This document shows, piece after piece, positions 38,645 to 48,664 of a DNA stretch of 64,000 bases. The DNA is from Williamsia soli (lineage in GTDB: Bacteria > Actinomycetota > Actinomycetes > Mycobacteriales > Mycobacteriaceae): assembly GCF_017377795.1 (NCBI RefSeq), contig NZ_JAFRDR010000008.1, forward strand, positions 230,114 through 294,113, given 5' to 3'. Numbering within the stretch: the stretch's first letter is position 1; every line of letters begins with the position of its first letter. A program made the translations under genes and the position numbers. The notes beneath the pieces are model-generated. The model made no database searches. It was not told where the DNA came from and was given only the letters and a program-made list of their open reading frames with translations.

Positions 38645-40246
38645 ATGCCGCTCGCTCCGGGCAGCGTCTTTGCCGGCTATCGAATCGAACGCCAGCTCGG
38701 CGCCGGTGGTATGGGTGAGGTCTATCTGGCACAGCACCCGCGCCTGCCCCGCTCGGATGCGCTCAAGATCCTGCCGACGTCCATTCCCGGTTCGAGCGCT
38801 ACGTCCGACGACGACTACCGTCGCCGCTTCGTCCGCGAAGCCGACCTCTCGGCGAAGCTGTGGCACCCCAATATCGTCGCGGTACACGATCGCGGCGAAT
38901 ACGAGGGCCGGCTGTGGATCAGCATGGACTACGTTCCCGGCACCGACGCCGCGGAACTGCTGGCCGTCTACCCCAAAGGCGTCCGACCCGACCTGGCGTT
39001 GCAGATAGTCACCGAGGTGGCCGCGGCGCTCGATCACGCGCACGCACAGGGACTACTCCATCGCGACGTGAAGCCGGGCAACATCATGCTCACCGAGGCC
39101 ACCCCACATCGGGTGATGCTGACGGACTTCGGGATCGCACGATCCATCGGTGACGTAGGCGACATCACCCAGACCGGCCTGGCGGTCGGGACCCTTGCTT
39201 ACGCGGCACCGGAGCAGCTTCGCGGGCAACCCGTCGACGCGCGTGCGGACATCTATGCCCTCGGCGCCACCGCCGGCGCACTCTTGACCGGCGCACCACC
39301 GGGCCTCGGCCGCGACCTACCTCCCGCCGCGGCGCAGGTCATCAACCGTGCTCTCGCAGCGGATCCGGAGCAGCGGCAACACAGTTGCGCCCAGTTCGCG
39401 AGCGAGCTCGCTGCGGCGCTAAATCTACCGCCCGCGCAACCGGTTTCACCGGCGCCAGAATCGGACCTGACCAAAGGCGACCACCCGCCCCACGCCCCGA
39501 CCCTGCTCGGGCTCCCCACCGCTCGGCCGAGCACGAGCCCGGTGTCGCCATCGCAGGAGAACACTCCGACCCAGTTCGCCGCGACGCCGCCACCAACTCC
39601 TCCACCACCACCGTTTCGGCCGGGTCCGCCGGCCCCGGATCGGCCTTCCCGGACACCGCTGATCGTCGGTCTGCTCGCCGTCATCACCGTGATGGCACTC
39701 GGAGTCATCGCAGGCGTCATGTTCTGGCCGAAGGACGATGGAGCCGATCAGACTGCGTCGCAATCGGTCTCGACTCAGGCGAGCCCGGTGCCCGGCTCGG
39801 TCGCCCCCGGTGTCATCGAGCAGGCCCCGCTCACCCCGACCACAGGTCCCACCCAGACCACACCCACCGCGTCCACCACCGCTCCACCTGTCCCGGCGCC
39901 CAATCCCGCTGACCTCGGCTTGGCGACCCCCATCAGCACTCCGGCCTGCGACGGCGCGGGCATCGTTGTCGTCGCGAATGCGACCAATCCATCGTCCTAC
40001 CGGGACGAGATGGCGGCAGCGCTGGCGGCAAATCCCGGGGCCCAGTACCTGCGGACAGACTTCTCGTGCCCCTCGCTACGTCAGCGCGACGACAACGGCA
40101 ACCTGATCTATGCCGCGTATGTCGTTGTCGGGCAGGGTAAGACCGCTATCTGCAACGCTTTTGGCCGTTTCGCCGATGACGACTACGGCAAGGTACTGGA
40201 CACGGTGAGCGATCCGACGGTGTTCATCACTCGGTCGGACTGCTGA
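38645..40246 (+). CDS. Transmembrane Ser/Thr protein kinase (PknF/PknH type)
   Basis: 533 residues from ATG 38645 (MPLAPGSVFAGYRIERQLGA). Kinase domain ~1-260: GAGGMGEVYLAQ P-loop, invariant Lys ~41 in DALKIL, catalytic GLLHRDVKPGNIML, DFGIARSI and APEQLRGQP. A Pro/Thr-rich linker, one membrane helix (~337-360, PLIVGLLAVITVMALGVIAG) and an extracytoplasmic sensor domain (~450-533) with cysteines ACDGAG, FSCPSL and TRSDC follow. Activated by dimerisation and autophosphorylation; ligand unknown. Confidence 0.93.
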   Translation: MPLAPGSVFAGYRIERQLGAGGMGEVYLAQHPRLPRSDALKILPTSIPGSSATSDDDYRRRFVREADLSAKLWHPNIVAVHDRGEYEGRLWISMDYVPGTDAAELLAVYPKGVRPDLALQIVTEVAAALDHAHAQGLLHRDVKPGNIMLTEATPHRVMLTDFGIARSIGDVGDITQTGLAVGTLAYAAPEQLRGQPVDARADIYALGATAGALLTGAPPGLGRDLPPAAAQVINRALAADPEQRQHSCAQFASELAAALNLPPAQPVSPAPESDLTKGDHPPHAPTLLGLPTARPSTSPVSPSQENTPTQFAATPPPTPPPPPFRPGPPAPDRPSRTPLIVGLLAVITVMALGVIAGVMFWPKDDGADQTASQSVSTQASPVPGSVAPGVIEQAPLTPTTGPTQTTPTASTTAPPVPAPNPADLGLATPISTPACDGAGIVVVANATNPSSYRDEMAAALAANPGAQYLRTDFSCPSLRQRDDNGNLIYAAYVVVGQGKTAICNAFGRFADDDYGKVLDTVSDPTVFITRSDC

Positions 40247-40253
40247 CCCCGAC

Positions 40254-40317
40254 CACCCACCCGTTTTCGCGCCTTCCACCCACTGTTTCCGGTGGCGGGC
40301 GCAAAAACGGGTGGGTG
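40254..40317. repeat. Intergenic palindrome, family B copy 2
   Basis: Outer arms CACCCACCCGTTTTCGCGCC and its complement with one mismatch, inner hairpin CCACC/GGTGG. The right arm GCAAAAACGGGTGGGTG matches the one at 23331-23350 closely. Lies between the convergent kinase and phoH2 genes and probably terminates both. Confidence 0.85.
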
Positions 40318-40322
40318 AGGCG

Positions 40323-41633
40323 TTACATCCCGCTCGGCGCGAACTCCTCCAGCATCTCGGTGACAAGCGCCGCGATCGGCGACCGTTCACTCCGGGTGAG
40401 CGTGACGTGGGCGAACAGCGGGTGTCCCTTGAGCTTTTCGATCACCGCGGCCACACCGTCATGACGTCCGACCCGGAGGTTGTCCCGCTGCGCGACATCG
40501 TGGGTGAGGACCACCCTCGACCCGGATCCCAAGCGCGACAAGACCGTCAGCAACACGTTGCGTTCGAGGGACTGGGCCTCGTCGACGATCACGAAGGAAT
40601 CATGCAGCGACCGACCACGAATGTGGGTCAGGGGCAACACTTCCAGCATGCCGCGGCTGAGCACTTCTTCGATCACCTCGGTCGATGCCAGCCCTTCGAG
40701 GGTGTCGAACACCGCTTGCGCCCAGGGACCCATTTTCTCGGACTCGCTGCCCGGAAGGTAGCCGAGCTCTTGTCCGCCAACGGCATACAGTGGCCGGAAC
40801 ACCACGACCTTGCGCTGCGTCCGTCGCTCCAGCACCGCTTCGAGACCGGCGCACAAGGCCAGCGCCGACTTGCCGGTACCGGCCTTACCGCCCATCGATA
40901 CGATGCCGACGCTGTCGTCGAGGAGCAGGTCGAGCGCCACTCGCTGTTCTGCGCTGCGACCCCGCAGTCCGAACACCTCGCGGTCACCCCGCACGAGTTG
41001 CACCTGCTTCTGCGCGTTGACGCGACCCAGTGCACTGGATCCGCCTCCGAGAAGCCGGATTCCGGTGTGGCAGGGCATGTCCCGTGCCCCATCGACATCA
41101 ACGACCCCTTCGGCGAACAGCGTGTCGATGGTCGAGGAATCGCATTCGAGCTCAGCCATCCCCGACCAGCCCGACGTCACCACGTCCTGGGCGTGGTACT
41201 CGTCGGCGGCCAGCCCGACCGCGCCCGCCTTGATGCGCAGCGGCGTGTCCTTGGACACCAGGACCACGTCCTTGCCCTCAGCACGAAGGTTCAAGGCACA
41301 GGCGAGGATTCGGGCATCGTTGGTATCTGTGCGGAACCCCAGTGGCAGTACCGACGGGTCCGTGTGATTGAGCTCGACCTGAACCGTTCCACCGGCATCC
41401 CCGATGGGGATCTCTTGATCGAGCCGACCGTGCTCCAAGCGCAGATCGTCGAGCATCCGCAGCGCTTCCCGAGCGAACCAGCCGAGTTCGTGGTGGTGAC
41501 GTTTACCCTCGAGTTCTCCGATGACCACCAACGGGAGAATCACGTGGTGTTCGGCGAAACGTGTTGCTGCCCAAGGATCGGACAACAATACAGACGTGTC
41601 GAGGACGTAGGTACGAGCATCGCTTGTAGTCAC
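40323..41633 (-). CDS. phoH2: PhoH2: PIN-domain RNase fused to PhoH ATPase
   Basis: 436 residues. PIN domain ~1-150 with [11 protein letters not shown] (Asp12), Glu40 and TDTNDAR (103-107) as acidic residues; PhoH/SF1-like ATPase ~220-436 with Walker [10 protein letters not shown] (248-256) and Walker B FVIVDEAQ. In mycobacteria PhoH2 is a sequence-specific RNA helicase and RNase, reported as toxin of the PhoAT-PhoH2 pair. A possible short overlapping partner frame exists upstream (see findings). Confidence 0.92.
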   Translation of the reverse strand: MTTSDARTYVLDTSVLLSDPWAATRFAEHHVILPLVVIGELEGKRHHHELGWFAREALRMLDDLRLEHGRLDQEIPIGDAGGTVQVELNHTDPSVLPLGFRTDTNDARILACALNLRAEGKDVVLVSKDTPLRIKAGAVGLAADEYHAQDVVTSGWSGMAELECDSSTIDTLFAEGVVDVDGARDMPCHTGIRLLGGGSSALGRVNAQKQVQLVRGDREVFGLRGRSAEQRVALDLLLDDSVGIVSMGGKAGTGKSALALCAGLEAVLERRTQRKVVVFRPLYAVGGQELGYLPGSESEKMGPWAQAVFDTLEGLASTEVIEEVLSRGMLEVLPLTHIRGRSLHDSFVIVDEAQSLERNVLLTVLSRLGSGSRVVLTHDVAQRDNLRVGRHDGVAAVIEKLKGHPLFAHVTLTRSERSPIAALVTEMLEEFAPSGM

Positions 41634-41950
41634 GAAAGGCTCCTAGGCCTGGTGGCACCACACAGGCTGGTGTTGCTGGACCGGTCGGTTCCGGTGAAAC
41701 CGGCAGAGTTGCCGCCTCCACAAGGACCGGGGCCGGTCCTCTCGCACTCACGTGAGCAAGTCAACGATCGAACCTCCCGGACGAACCACTTCCCCGCGGC
41801 CCGTCACTCGTCAAAGTACGCCGAGTGCGGCGTGTCGGCAGGGCGGGAACGGCGCGTGTCCGTGAATAATCGGTTAACTGTTCGACTTGGCAACGGGCGG
41901 TATTTCTGCGGCCATTTGCACCCCGTTCCGGGTTGCTATCGTCGGACTGT
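41634..41950. other. Divergent promoter region of phoH2 and GPP34 genes
   Basis: 317 nt without a firm gene. It contains a perfect inverted repeat AGGACCGG/CCGGTCCT at 41723-41740, Pro/Gly-coding-like GC-rich sequence near phoH2, and an AT-richer stretch (GAATAATCGGTTAACTGTTC) at about 41861-41883. TATCGT at 41937-41942 is a likely -10 for the plus-strand gene. A GTG-started minus frame at 41751-41503 overlaps phoH2. Confidence 0.45.
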
Positions 41951-42628
41951 ATGAGCACCCTCATCGCCGAAGACCTGCTATTGCTGCTGCTCGACGACGA
42001 GAAGGGCACGACCCCCGCATCTGTGCCGGTGCCCACGGTTCTCGGCGGGGCAATCCTTATGGAACTCGCTCTCATCGAAGCGATCGGCATCGGAAAGAGG
42101 CCGAGCAGGTGGACCGCGGCCAAGGTCAGGGTCGCGCGGGCGGAGGCCGCCACCGACCCCGTCTTGCGCCGCGCCGTCGGCATCGTCGCGGAGAAGGAGC
42201 TTCCCGCTCAGAGCCTGCTCGGTCGTCTCGGAAAGGGACTCAAGGACGAGCTCGGTACACGTCTGGCCAAGATGAGCTTCGTCGAACACCGATCCGAACG
42301 CATCCTGGGGGCGTTTCCCCACACCACCTGGCCCGCGGTGAATCGCAGCCACAAGCTCGACCTACGCCGCGACATCACCGCGGTCCTCGTGCACGGCAAC
42401 CCGCCCGACGACAGGACCGGCGGACTGATCGCCCTGCTCTCGAGCATCAACCGCGCGCACATGGCGGTCGACACCGACGAGGTTCCCCGGCGAGAACTCA
42501 AGAAACGCGCTAAGACGATCGCAGAGGGCGACTGGGCGGCACAGGCGGTCGCCGATGCCATCGCCGCAGCGACAGCTGCCATCACTGCCGCAACGGTGGC
42601 ATCCGTCGCGGCTTCCTCCGGGAGCTGA
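41951..42628 (+). CDS. GPP34 family phosphoprotein (GOLPH3-like)
   Basis: 225 residues from ATG 41951, with TATCGT 8 nt upstream and no ribosome-binding site. The fold signature runs from LIAEDLLLLLLDDEKG through GGAILMELALIEAIGI to the helical C-terminus (AVADAIAAATAAITAATVA, Ala-rich). Eukaryotic GOLPH3 binds PI4P at the Golgi; actinobacterial members are of unknown role, possibly binding membrane phosphoinositides or glycolipids. The gene is convergent with desA2, 3 nt apart. Confidence 0.85.
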   Translation: MSTLIAEDLLLLLLDDEKGTTPASVPVPTVLGGAILMELALIEAIGIGKRPSRWTAAKVRVARAEAATDPVLRRAVGIVAEKELPAQSLLGRLGKGLKDELGTRLAKMSFVEHRSERILGAFPHTTWPAVNRSHKLDLRRDITAVLVHGNPPDDRTGGLIALLSSINRAHMAVDTDEVPRRELKKRAKTIAEGDWAAQAVADAIAAATAAITAATVASVAASSGS

Positions 42629-42631
42629 GTT

Positions 42632-43495
42632 CTACAGGCCCGCGGCCGACAGCACGCGCCGGCGCGCTGCCTCGCTGACCTCGTCGAGCCCGTCGAGGCT
42701 CTCCAGTTTGAGGTCCGCCACCAACGAGCGCGCGACGAACCCCACGGCGTCAGCGTTGAACTTGGCAATCGCATCCAGTTCACCGAAGTTGTCGACGTCG
42801 GCACCGATCAGTTCCAGTTCGGCCACAGCCTTGTCGACAGACTTGAGGGCTTCGGTGATGTTGGCGTCTATTCCGGCGTTGATGAAGGCGGTGAACGTCT
42901 TCGCCTGCACGCGGTCGTCGTGCAAGATTTTGCCGACGATGCCTTCGAGCACCTCACTGTCGGACTCGGCGATCAGCTTCTCCTCGAAGGCGACGCACTG
43001 CAGTTCGTGAACCGCCAGCAACGCCAGGACGTCGAGGATCTGGTAGTCGGTGAGCGAACGTGGGGTCTGCAGCTTGCCCTTGGTCATGTGTTGCAGACGC
43101 AGGGCCTCGGCGACCTCGGGGTCCATGAGCCGCGAGACCACCAGGTAGTCGCGCAGCGCGATGGCATGCCGGTTGTCTTCGGCCGTCCAAGAGCCGATGA
43201 CTTCTTGCCAGGCACCGAAAATCGAGGCTTTCTGCGCCATCAGCCGGTGATAGGACGGCATGTTGTCCTTGGTCAGCAGCAGCGCGAGCAACGCCGACGT
43301 GACGTCCTCCGGCAGTGGCCGCGGCTGGTCGGGGTCGAAGTCCTCCCCACCCAGGAATGCGTAGTTACGTCCGTCGGTCCACGGCACCCAATCATGCGGA
43401 TTCCACGGCGACGCGGCCGCGTTGTGGTCTTCCATGATTTCCGGGATCGCCTTTTCCAAGGCATAGAGCAACTCGTCCTGGGTCAGATCATTCAC
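42632..43495 (-). CDS. desA2: Acyl-ACP desaturase-like protein DesA2
   Basis: 287 residues, DesA2-type length. The first diiron motif is AEDNRHAIALRDYL (106-119), with Asp in place of the usual second Glu. In my manual alignment with the castor enzyme, the second half has HELQCVAFEEK where a Glu ligand belongs, but ILHDDRVQAKTF replaces the D-E-x-x-H pattern, so the His ligand is lost. M. tuberculosis DesA2 is likewise said to lack a complete diiron site. Role in mycolic-acid metabolism is inferred from the family. Head is 41 nt from the end of glyA. Confidence 0.85.
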   Translation of the reverse strand: MNDLTQDELLYALEKAIPEIMEDHNAAASPWNPHDWVPWTDGRNYAFLGGEDFDPDQPRPLPEDVTSALLALLLTKDNMPSYHRLMAQKASIFGAWQEVIGSWTAEDNRHAIALRDYLVVSRLMDPEVAEALRLQHMTKGKLQTPRSLTDYQILDVLALLAVHELQCVAFEEKLIAESDSEVLEGIVGKILHDDRVQAKTFTAFINAGIDANITEALKSVDKAVAELELIGADVDNFGELDAIAKFNADAVGFVARSLVADLKLESLDGLDEVSEAARRRVLSAAGL

Positions 43496-43535
43496 CCGGA
43501 CAGCGTAGAGGTCGTCCTCGCATATGTGAAACCGG

Positions 43536-44834
43536 CTACTGCTGCGTGCTCAGCAGTCCCCACTGTTCGAGACCCTCGTACAGCGGGAAGTCGAGCGCGA
43601 GCTGCGAGACGCGGGCCCGCAGGGCCGAGACGTCCGCCGACTGTCCCGCGGCCAGCGCGGTGCCGATGATGTCGGCGACCTCACGGAATTGCTCCTCGCC
43701 GAAACCGCGGGTGGCCAGCGCCGGCGTACCGATACGCAGACCCGAGGTGACCATCGGGGGACGCGGGTCGAAGGGCACCGCGTTGCGGTTGACGGTGATG
43801 CCCACCTGGTGGAGCAGGTCTTCGCCCTGCTGGCCGTCGAGCTCGCTGTTGCGCAGATCGACCAGCACCAGGTGTACGTCGGTGCCACCGGTCAGGACCG
43901 ATACCCCGGCCTTGGCGACGTCCTCGCCGTTCAAACGCTCGGCCAGAATGCGGGCACCGTCGAGAGTGCGCCGTTGGCGCTCCTTGAACTCGTCGGAGCC
44001 GGCGATCTTGAGGGCCACGGCCTTCGCGGCGATCACGTGCATGAGTGGACCGCCCTGCTGACCGGGGAACACGGCCGAATTGAGCTTCTTGGCCCATTCC
44101 TTCTTCGCCAGGATCAGCCCGGAGCGGGGTCCGCCGAGGGTCTTGTGAACAGTCGTCGAGACCACGTCCGCGTACGGCACCGGCGAGGGATGCAGGCCCG
44201 CGGCGACCAGGCCGGCGAAGTGCGCCATGTCGACCCACAGGTGCGCGCCGACCTCGTCCGCGATCGAACGGAAGGCCTCGAAGTCCAGCGTGCGCGGGTA
44301 CGCCGACCACCCGGCGACGATCACCTTGGGCTTGGCGTCGAGGGCGATCTTGCGGACGTCGTCCATATCGACGCGGAAGTCTTCTTTGCTGACGCCGTAG
44401 AAAGCGTTCTCGTAGAGCTTGCCCGAGAAGTTGAGCCGCATGCCGTGGGTCAGGTGACCGCCGTGTGCCAGGTCCAGGCCGAGCAAGGTCTCACCAGGCT
44501 CCATCAGTGCGGCCAGCACTGCCGCATTGGCCTGTGCGCCCGAATGGGGCTGCACATTGGCGAAATCGGCGCCGAAGAGTTCCTTGGCACGATTGCGCGC
44601 GATGTCCTCGACGACGTCGACGTATTCGCAGCCGCCGTAGTAGCGGCGTCCGGGGTAACCCTCCGCGTACTTGTTGGTCAGGACACTGCCCTGGGCCTGC
44701 AGAACTGCCCGAGGCACGAAGTTCTCGGAGGCGATCATCTCGAGGGTGTCGCGTTGCCGAGTCAACTCCCCGTTCATCGCGGCCGCCACATCCGGGTCCA
44801 GCTCAGCCAGGGATGCGGTGTTGACGTCGGTCAT
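43536..44834 (-). CDS. glyA: Serine hydroxymethyltransferase
   Basis: Interconverts serine and glycine with transfer of a one-carbon unit to tetrahydrofolate; PLP enzyme. 432 residues from ATG 44834, with AAGGAGACAC upstream. PLP lysine lies in [17 protein letters not shown]; other motifs are [33 protein letters not shown] and [14 protein letters not shown]. Confidence 0.98.
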   Translation of the reverse strand: MTDVNTASLAELDPDVAAAMNGELTRQRDTLEMIASENFVPRAVLQAQGSVLTNKYAEGYPGRRYYGGCEYVDVVEDIARNRAKELFGADFANVQPHSGAQANAAVLAALMEPGETLLGLDLAHGGHLTHGMRLNFSGKLYENAFYGVSKEDFRVDMDDVRKIALDAKPKVIVAGWSAYPRTLDFEAFRSIADEVGAHLWVDMAHFAGLVAAGLHPSPVPYADVVSTTVHKTLGGPRSGLILAKKEWAKKLNSAVFPGQQGGPLMHVIAAKAVALKIAGSDEFKERQRRTLDGARILAERLNGEDVAKAGVSVLTGGTDVHLVLVDLRNSELDGQQGEDLLHQVGITVNRNAVPFDPRPPMVTSGLRIGTPALATRGFGEEQFREVADIIGTALAAGQSADVSALRARVSQLALDFPLYEGLEQWGLLSTQQ

Positions 44835-44905
44835 GTGTCTCCTTAGACGCTCGCGGCGCGGTAGATTCGGCACCCGCCAGTGTAGGAGACCTGCCGGGGC
44901 CTGGG

Positions 44906-46111
44906 TTAATCCCCTGCCAGCTCGGCACGTAGCGCCGCGGGCGTCAAGGGTTCGTCGAGCAAGCGACCGAACCGGCCGAGGCGATCGGCTGCGGGTGCGA
45001 CATCCAGCCATGAGCCCAGCAACCGATACCCCTCGACATATGTGCTGATGTACGCACGCCAGAGCGGCGACGACAGGAATCGAAGCATCTGCCGAGCTCG
45101 TTCGTCGGTCGCCAGCAGCCACGTCCGCAGGTAGGCGGCCACCGAGTCCGGATCCCCTCCCCGATCGTGCAGCAACAGCGCGGCATCCTGCCGGACCCCG
45201 AGCAGTCCTCCCGTGGCCGCGCCGATCGCCTCGGCGCGCTGCCCGTCGAATCGCAATCCGAGGTCTGCATAGATCTCTTGCGCCCACCTGCCCCACCCCG
45301 GCCCGATGGCGGCCACGAGCGCGTGATCCGCAAGTCCCTCCGCCATCAGGCACTGGGGCGTATTCACGAGAAAGATCGACTGTTCGTGCTGACCGGCACC
45401 GACGAGAAATTGTTCTTTTCGGCAGTGTTCGGTGTGATGGCCCGGGTACGCCTCGTGTGCGATCAGGTGCGGCAACGACGACATGTACTGAGTGAGATCG
45501 CCATTGATCGCGACCCGCGAGCGGTAGTCGCCGAGGTAGTAGTTGAAACCCGACCACGGCTTGTCCGAGACCACCTCGAACTCGACGACCTCGGCATCGG
45601 GAAGCGGGTACGTGTCGCGGACCTTCTCCCGTAGCGCTCCGCTGAACGCGGACACGGCGTCTGCGATCATCTCCCGCGGGATCTCCTCAGAGCGGCGGTG
45701 GGCGGCGTACCGGACCGCGAGGTCGCCGGTACCCGGGAGCAGGGCATCGAGGTCGGCGTGCGCCTGCCGGTAGAGCTCGGGGTCACCCATCTCTATGTCG
45801 ACGTCGAAGTAGTTGCGAACCTCGTCCACGAATCCGATGTCGTCGCCGGCGAACTTGCGGGCCGAACATTCGAGCGCCGTGAGCGCCGAATCGATGAACC
45901 CGGTCCGGGTCTTGTCGAGTCCTGCACCCGGGAGTTCGGTGCGTAACCAAGCCGCCTGCCGGGCAAGCGCTCTCGGATCGGGCGCCGGCGCGTTCTCGAC
46001 CTCTCGCCGTAGGGACGGGTCCCCCGTGAAGGCATCGACGAATCCGGGTTCGAGGCCGTCGAAGGCCAATCCGAGTCGTAGATACTGCTCGACGAGCGCG
46101 GCGGTGTTCAT
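44906..46111 (-). CDS. DUF885-type metalloprotein with HEAYPGHH motif
   Basis: 401 residues from ATG 46111 ([20 protein letters not shown]). Mostly helical. [20 protein letters not shown] (~230-250) resembles the H-E-x-x-P-G-H-x motif of DUF885 proteins, related to zinc-dependent M32-like carboxypeptidases; AEGLADHAL downstream could supply the third ligand. Probably a cytosolic metallopeptidase, since no signal peptide is seen. Divergent from coaA with a 97-nt gap. Confidence 0.75.
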   Translation of the reverse strand: MNTAALVEQYLRLGLAFDGLEPGFVDAFTGDPSLRREVENAPAPDPRALARQAAWLRTELPGAGLDKTRTGFIDSALTALECSARKFAGDDIGFVDEVRNYFDVDIEMGDPELYRQAHADLDALLPGTGDLAVRYAAHRRSEEIPREMIADAVSAFSGALREKVRDTYPLPDAEVVEFEVVSDKPWSGFNYYLGDYRSRVAINGDLTQYMSSLPHLIAHEAYPGHHTEHCRKEQFLVGAGQHEQSIFLVNTPQCLMAEGLADHALVAAIGPGWGRWAQEIYADLGLRFDGQRAEAIGAATGGLLGVRQDAALLLHDRGGDPDSVAAYLRTWLLATDERARQMLRFLSSPLWRAYISTYVEGYRLLGSWLDVAPAADRLGRFGRLLDEPLTPAALRAELAGD

Positions 46112-46208
46112 GGGCGTAAACGCTACCGAAACCACCCCGACGTTTCCTCGTCAAGACCGGTTCGCAACACTGAACGCATGCCAGGGGCCGCACGGATCGA
46201 GTGTTGAC

Positions 46209-47141
46209 ATGTCACGGATAACCGAGCCGAGCCCGTACATCGAACTCGACCGCAGGCAGTGGCGTGGTCTGCGCCAGTCGATGCCCATGGTGCTGACCGA
46301 AGGTGAACTCCGGGAATTGCGGGGTCTCGGAGAGCAGATCGACCTCACCGAGGTCGCGGACGTCTATCTGCCGCTGTCCCGTCTGATCCACCTCCAGGTC
46401 GCCGCGCGCCAGCGGTTGTTCGCCGCGACCTCCACCTTCCTCGGAGAACGGCAACCCGAACGACAGGTGCCGTTCATCATCGGCGTGGCGGGCAGCGTCG
46501 CAGTCGGCAAATCGACCACGGCACGCGTGCTGCAGGCCCTACTCGCGCGCTGGGAGAGTCACCCCAAGGTCGACCTCGTCACCACTGACGGCTTCCTCTA
46601 TCCGACCGCCGAGCTCGAGCGTCGGGGCATCATGCACCGCAAGGGGTTTCCTGAATCCTACGACCGCAGAGCGTTGCTGCGCTTCGTCACGGAGGTCAAG
46701 TCGGGGGCACGAGACGTCTCGGCTCCGGTGTACTCCCACGTGTCGTACGACATCGTCCGCGGGACCAAACATCATGTGCAACAACCTGACATCTTGATCG
46801 TCGAGGGTCTCAACGTACTCCAGACCGGCTCCAGGCTCATGGTGTCGGATCTCTTCGATTTCTCGATCTACGTCGACGCCAGGATCGAAAACATCGAAGA
46901 CTGGTACATAACCCGCTTCTTGGCAATGCGCACAACGGCTTTCGCAGACCCGCAGTCACATTTCCACCACTATTCGTCTCTGACCGACGACCAGGCAACG
47001 CTGGCCGCCCGGGACATCTGGAACGGCATCAACCGGCCCAACCTGGTGGAGAACATCCTCCCCACCCGCCCTCGCGCCACGCTCGTGCTGCGCAAGGACG
47101 CCGATCATGCGATCAATCGAGTGCGGCTACGCAAGATCTGA
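46209..47141 (+). CDS. coaA: Type I pantothenate kinase
   Basis: First step of coenzyme A synthesis. 310 residues from ATG 46209. P-loop [17 protein letters not shown] (~97-113), [20 protein letters not shown] and [20 protein letters not shown] are conserved. In E. coli and M. tuberculosis the enzyme is inhibited by CoA. Convergent with the prenyl synthase, 10 nt apart, as in the Rv1092c region in part. Confidence 0.97.
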   Translation: MSRITEPSPYIELDRRQWRGLRQSMPMVLTEGELRELRGLGEQIDLTEVADVYLPLSRLIHLQVAARQRLFAATSTFLGERQPERQVPFIIGVAGSVAVGKSTTARVLQALLARWESHPKVDLVTTDGFLYPTAELERRGIMHRKGFPESYDRRALLRFVTEVKSGARDVSAPVYSHVSYDIVRGTKHHVQQPDILIVEGLNVLQTGSRLMVSDLFDFSIYVDARIENIEDWYITRFLAMRTTAFADPQSHFHHYSSLTDDQATLAARDIWNGINRPNLVENILPTRPRATLVLRKDADHAINRVRLRKI

Positions 47142-47151
47142 CGCGGGACGA

Positions 47152-47934
47152 TCACTTGCCGAAGCGCCGGCTGCGAGCGGCGTAGTCACGCAACGCGCGG
47201 AGAAAGTCGACGCGCCGAAATGCCGGCCAGTACGCGTCGGTGAACCAGATCTCCGAGTAAGCACTCTGCCAGAGCAGGAAGCCTGAAAGCCGTTGCTCAC
47301 CTGATGTTCTGATGACGAGGTCGGGGTCAGGCTGTCCGCGGGTGTAGAGGTTCTGGTCGATGGCCTCCACGGTCACCGCGTCGACGAGTTCGTCGGGCGA
47401 ATCGCCGGCAGCGATCCGGTCGGCGAGCAACGACCGGACCGAGTCGACGATTTCCTGCCGCCCGCCGTAACCGACCGCCACGTTCACGTTGGGTCCCGTA
47501 CGTCCGGAGGACTGCTGTTGCGCCGCCTTCAGCCGCGCCGAGACCTGATCGGGCAGCTGGTCGAGCGCCCCGACGATGTTCACCCGCCAGGGCTGTCCCG
47601 GAGCGGAGATCTCCTCGACGATGTCGGGAACGATCTCGAGAAGCGCGCCCAGTTCTTCGGAGTCACGGCTCAGGTTCTCCGTGGAGAGCAAATAGATCGT
47701 CACGGTCTCGATACCCAGTTCACTGCACCAACTCAGCACCTCGGCGATCTTCTGCGCACCGACACGATGACCGTGGTTGACGTTCTCGAAACCAGCCGCC
47801 CGGGCCCACCTACGGTTTCCGTCACAGATGATCGCGATGTGCCGCGGATATCTGGACGGGTCCAGATAGTGCGTCAGCCGACGTTCGTAGACCCGATACA
47901 TGGGTCCGCGCATGGTGTCGGGGATCAGCTTCAC
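47152..47934 (-). CDS. Short-chain Z-isoprenyl diphosphate synthase (Rv1086-like)
   Basis: 260 residues. cis-Prenyltransferase motifs: IAIICDGNRRWARAAGFEN (catalytic Asp), NVAVGYGGRQEIVDS, PDPDLVIRTSGEQRLSGFLL and WQSAYSEIWF. The basic, membrane-seeking N-terminus (MYRVYERRLTHYLDP) is that of the actinobacterial short-chain enzyme making Z,E-farnesyl diphosphate, which the decaprenyl synthase extends for cell-wall lipid carriers. Shares a palindromic divergent promoter with the hemolysin III gene. Confidence 0.88.
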   Translation of the reverse strand: MKLIPDTMRGPMYRVYERRLTHYLDPSRYPRHIAIICDGNRRWARAAGFENVNHGHRVGAQKIAEVLSWCSELGIETVTIYLLSTENLSRDSEELGALLEIVPDIVEEISAPGQPWRVNIVGALDQLPDQVSARLKAAQQQSSGRTGPNVNVAVGYGGRQEIVDSVRSLLADRIAAGDSPDELVDAVTVEAIDQNLYTRGQPDPDLVIRTSGEQRLSGFLLWQSAYSEIWFTDAYWPAFRRVDFLRALRDYAARSRRFGK

Positions 47935-47968
47935 CCGCTACACCTTACGCGGCGACCGTGTCGCAGGA

Positions 47969-47996
47969 CCACAACCTACGGTACCGTAGGTTGTGG
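47969..47996. promoter_or_regulatory. 28-bp perfect palindrome, likely operator in divergent promoter
   Basis: The left half is CCACAACCTACGGT and the right half its exact reverse complement. On each strand it contains TACCGT, a good -10 hexamer (47982-47987 on the plus strand), and it ends over the GTG start of the hemolysin III gene. A dimeric regulator bound here would block both divergent promoters. There is no U run, so it is not a terminator. Confidence 0.8.
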
Positions 47997-48664
47997 TCGA
48001 ATCTGAATTGGCACTGCTGGCCGAACTCAAGCCGCGGATGCGCGGATGGATCCATCTGTACGCCGGATTCGTCGCCATCCTCACCGGGCTGGTACTGGTC
48101 ACGGTCGCCTGGGCTCTGGTTGGGCCCATGGCGGCCCTGGCCTGCGGAATATACGCACTCACCGTGTGTGGTGTGTTCGGTGTGAGCGCCACCTACCACC
48201 GCGTCGACTGGACCTCGGACGTCGCCAGGACCTGGATGAAACGCGCGGACCATTCGATGATCTTCGTGTTCATCGCCGGGAGCTACACCCCCTTCTGCGT
48301 GATGGGCCTGGAGCCGCCGGAACAGGTGATCGTGTTGATCATCGTCTGGTCTGGAGCGCTGGCCGGAGTCACCCTCAAAGTCCTCTGGCCCGGGTCCCCG
48401 CGCTGGCTCGGGGTCCCCCTCTACATTCTTCTCGGCTGGACGATCGTGGCGGTGATACCCGCGCTGATCGACTCCGTCGGGGCGGCCGTGGTCGTGCTCC
48501 TGGCGATCGGTGGCCTGTTCTACACGATCGGCGGCATTCTCTACGCCACCCGCTGGCCCGACCCGTGGCCCACCACCTTTGGACACCACGAGTTCTTCCA
48601 CGCCTGCACCGTCATCGCCGCGCTGGTGCACTACATAGCCGTCTGGCTCGTCCTGTTCCAGTAA
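47993..48664 (+). CDS. Hemolysin III / PAQR family membrane protein
   Basis: 223 residues from GTG 47993, which lies inside a perfect palindrome; translation is probably leaderless. Seven membrane helices, with the conserved SATYHRVDW, KRADHSMIFVFIAGSYTPF and GHHEFFHACTVIAA that hold the metal-binding Ser/His residues of PAQR proteins (TrhA/YqfA). In E. coli TrhA affects membrane-energy homeostasis; true haemolysis is doubtful. The Rv1085c counterpart also adjoins the prenyl synthase. Confidence 0.9.
   Translation: MVESELALLAELKPRMRGWIHLYAGFVAILTGLVLVTVAWALVGPMAALACGIYALTVCGVFGVSATYHRVDWTSDVARTWMKRADHSMIFVFIAGSYTPFCVMGLEPPEQVIVLIIVWSGALAGVTLKVLWPGSPRWLGVPLYILLGWTIVAVIPALIDSVGAAVVVLLAIGGLFYTIGGILYATRWPDPWPTTFGHHEFFHACTVIAALVHYIAVWLVLFQ

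Noticed and set aside
44835..44905. Glycine or SAM riboswitch before glyA
   Set aside because: The gap is only 71 nt and has no paired aptamer-like helices.
47969..47996. Intrinsic terminator
   Set aside because: No U run follows on either strand, and it lies between divergent starts, where a terminator makes no sense.
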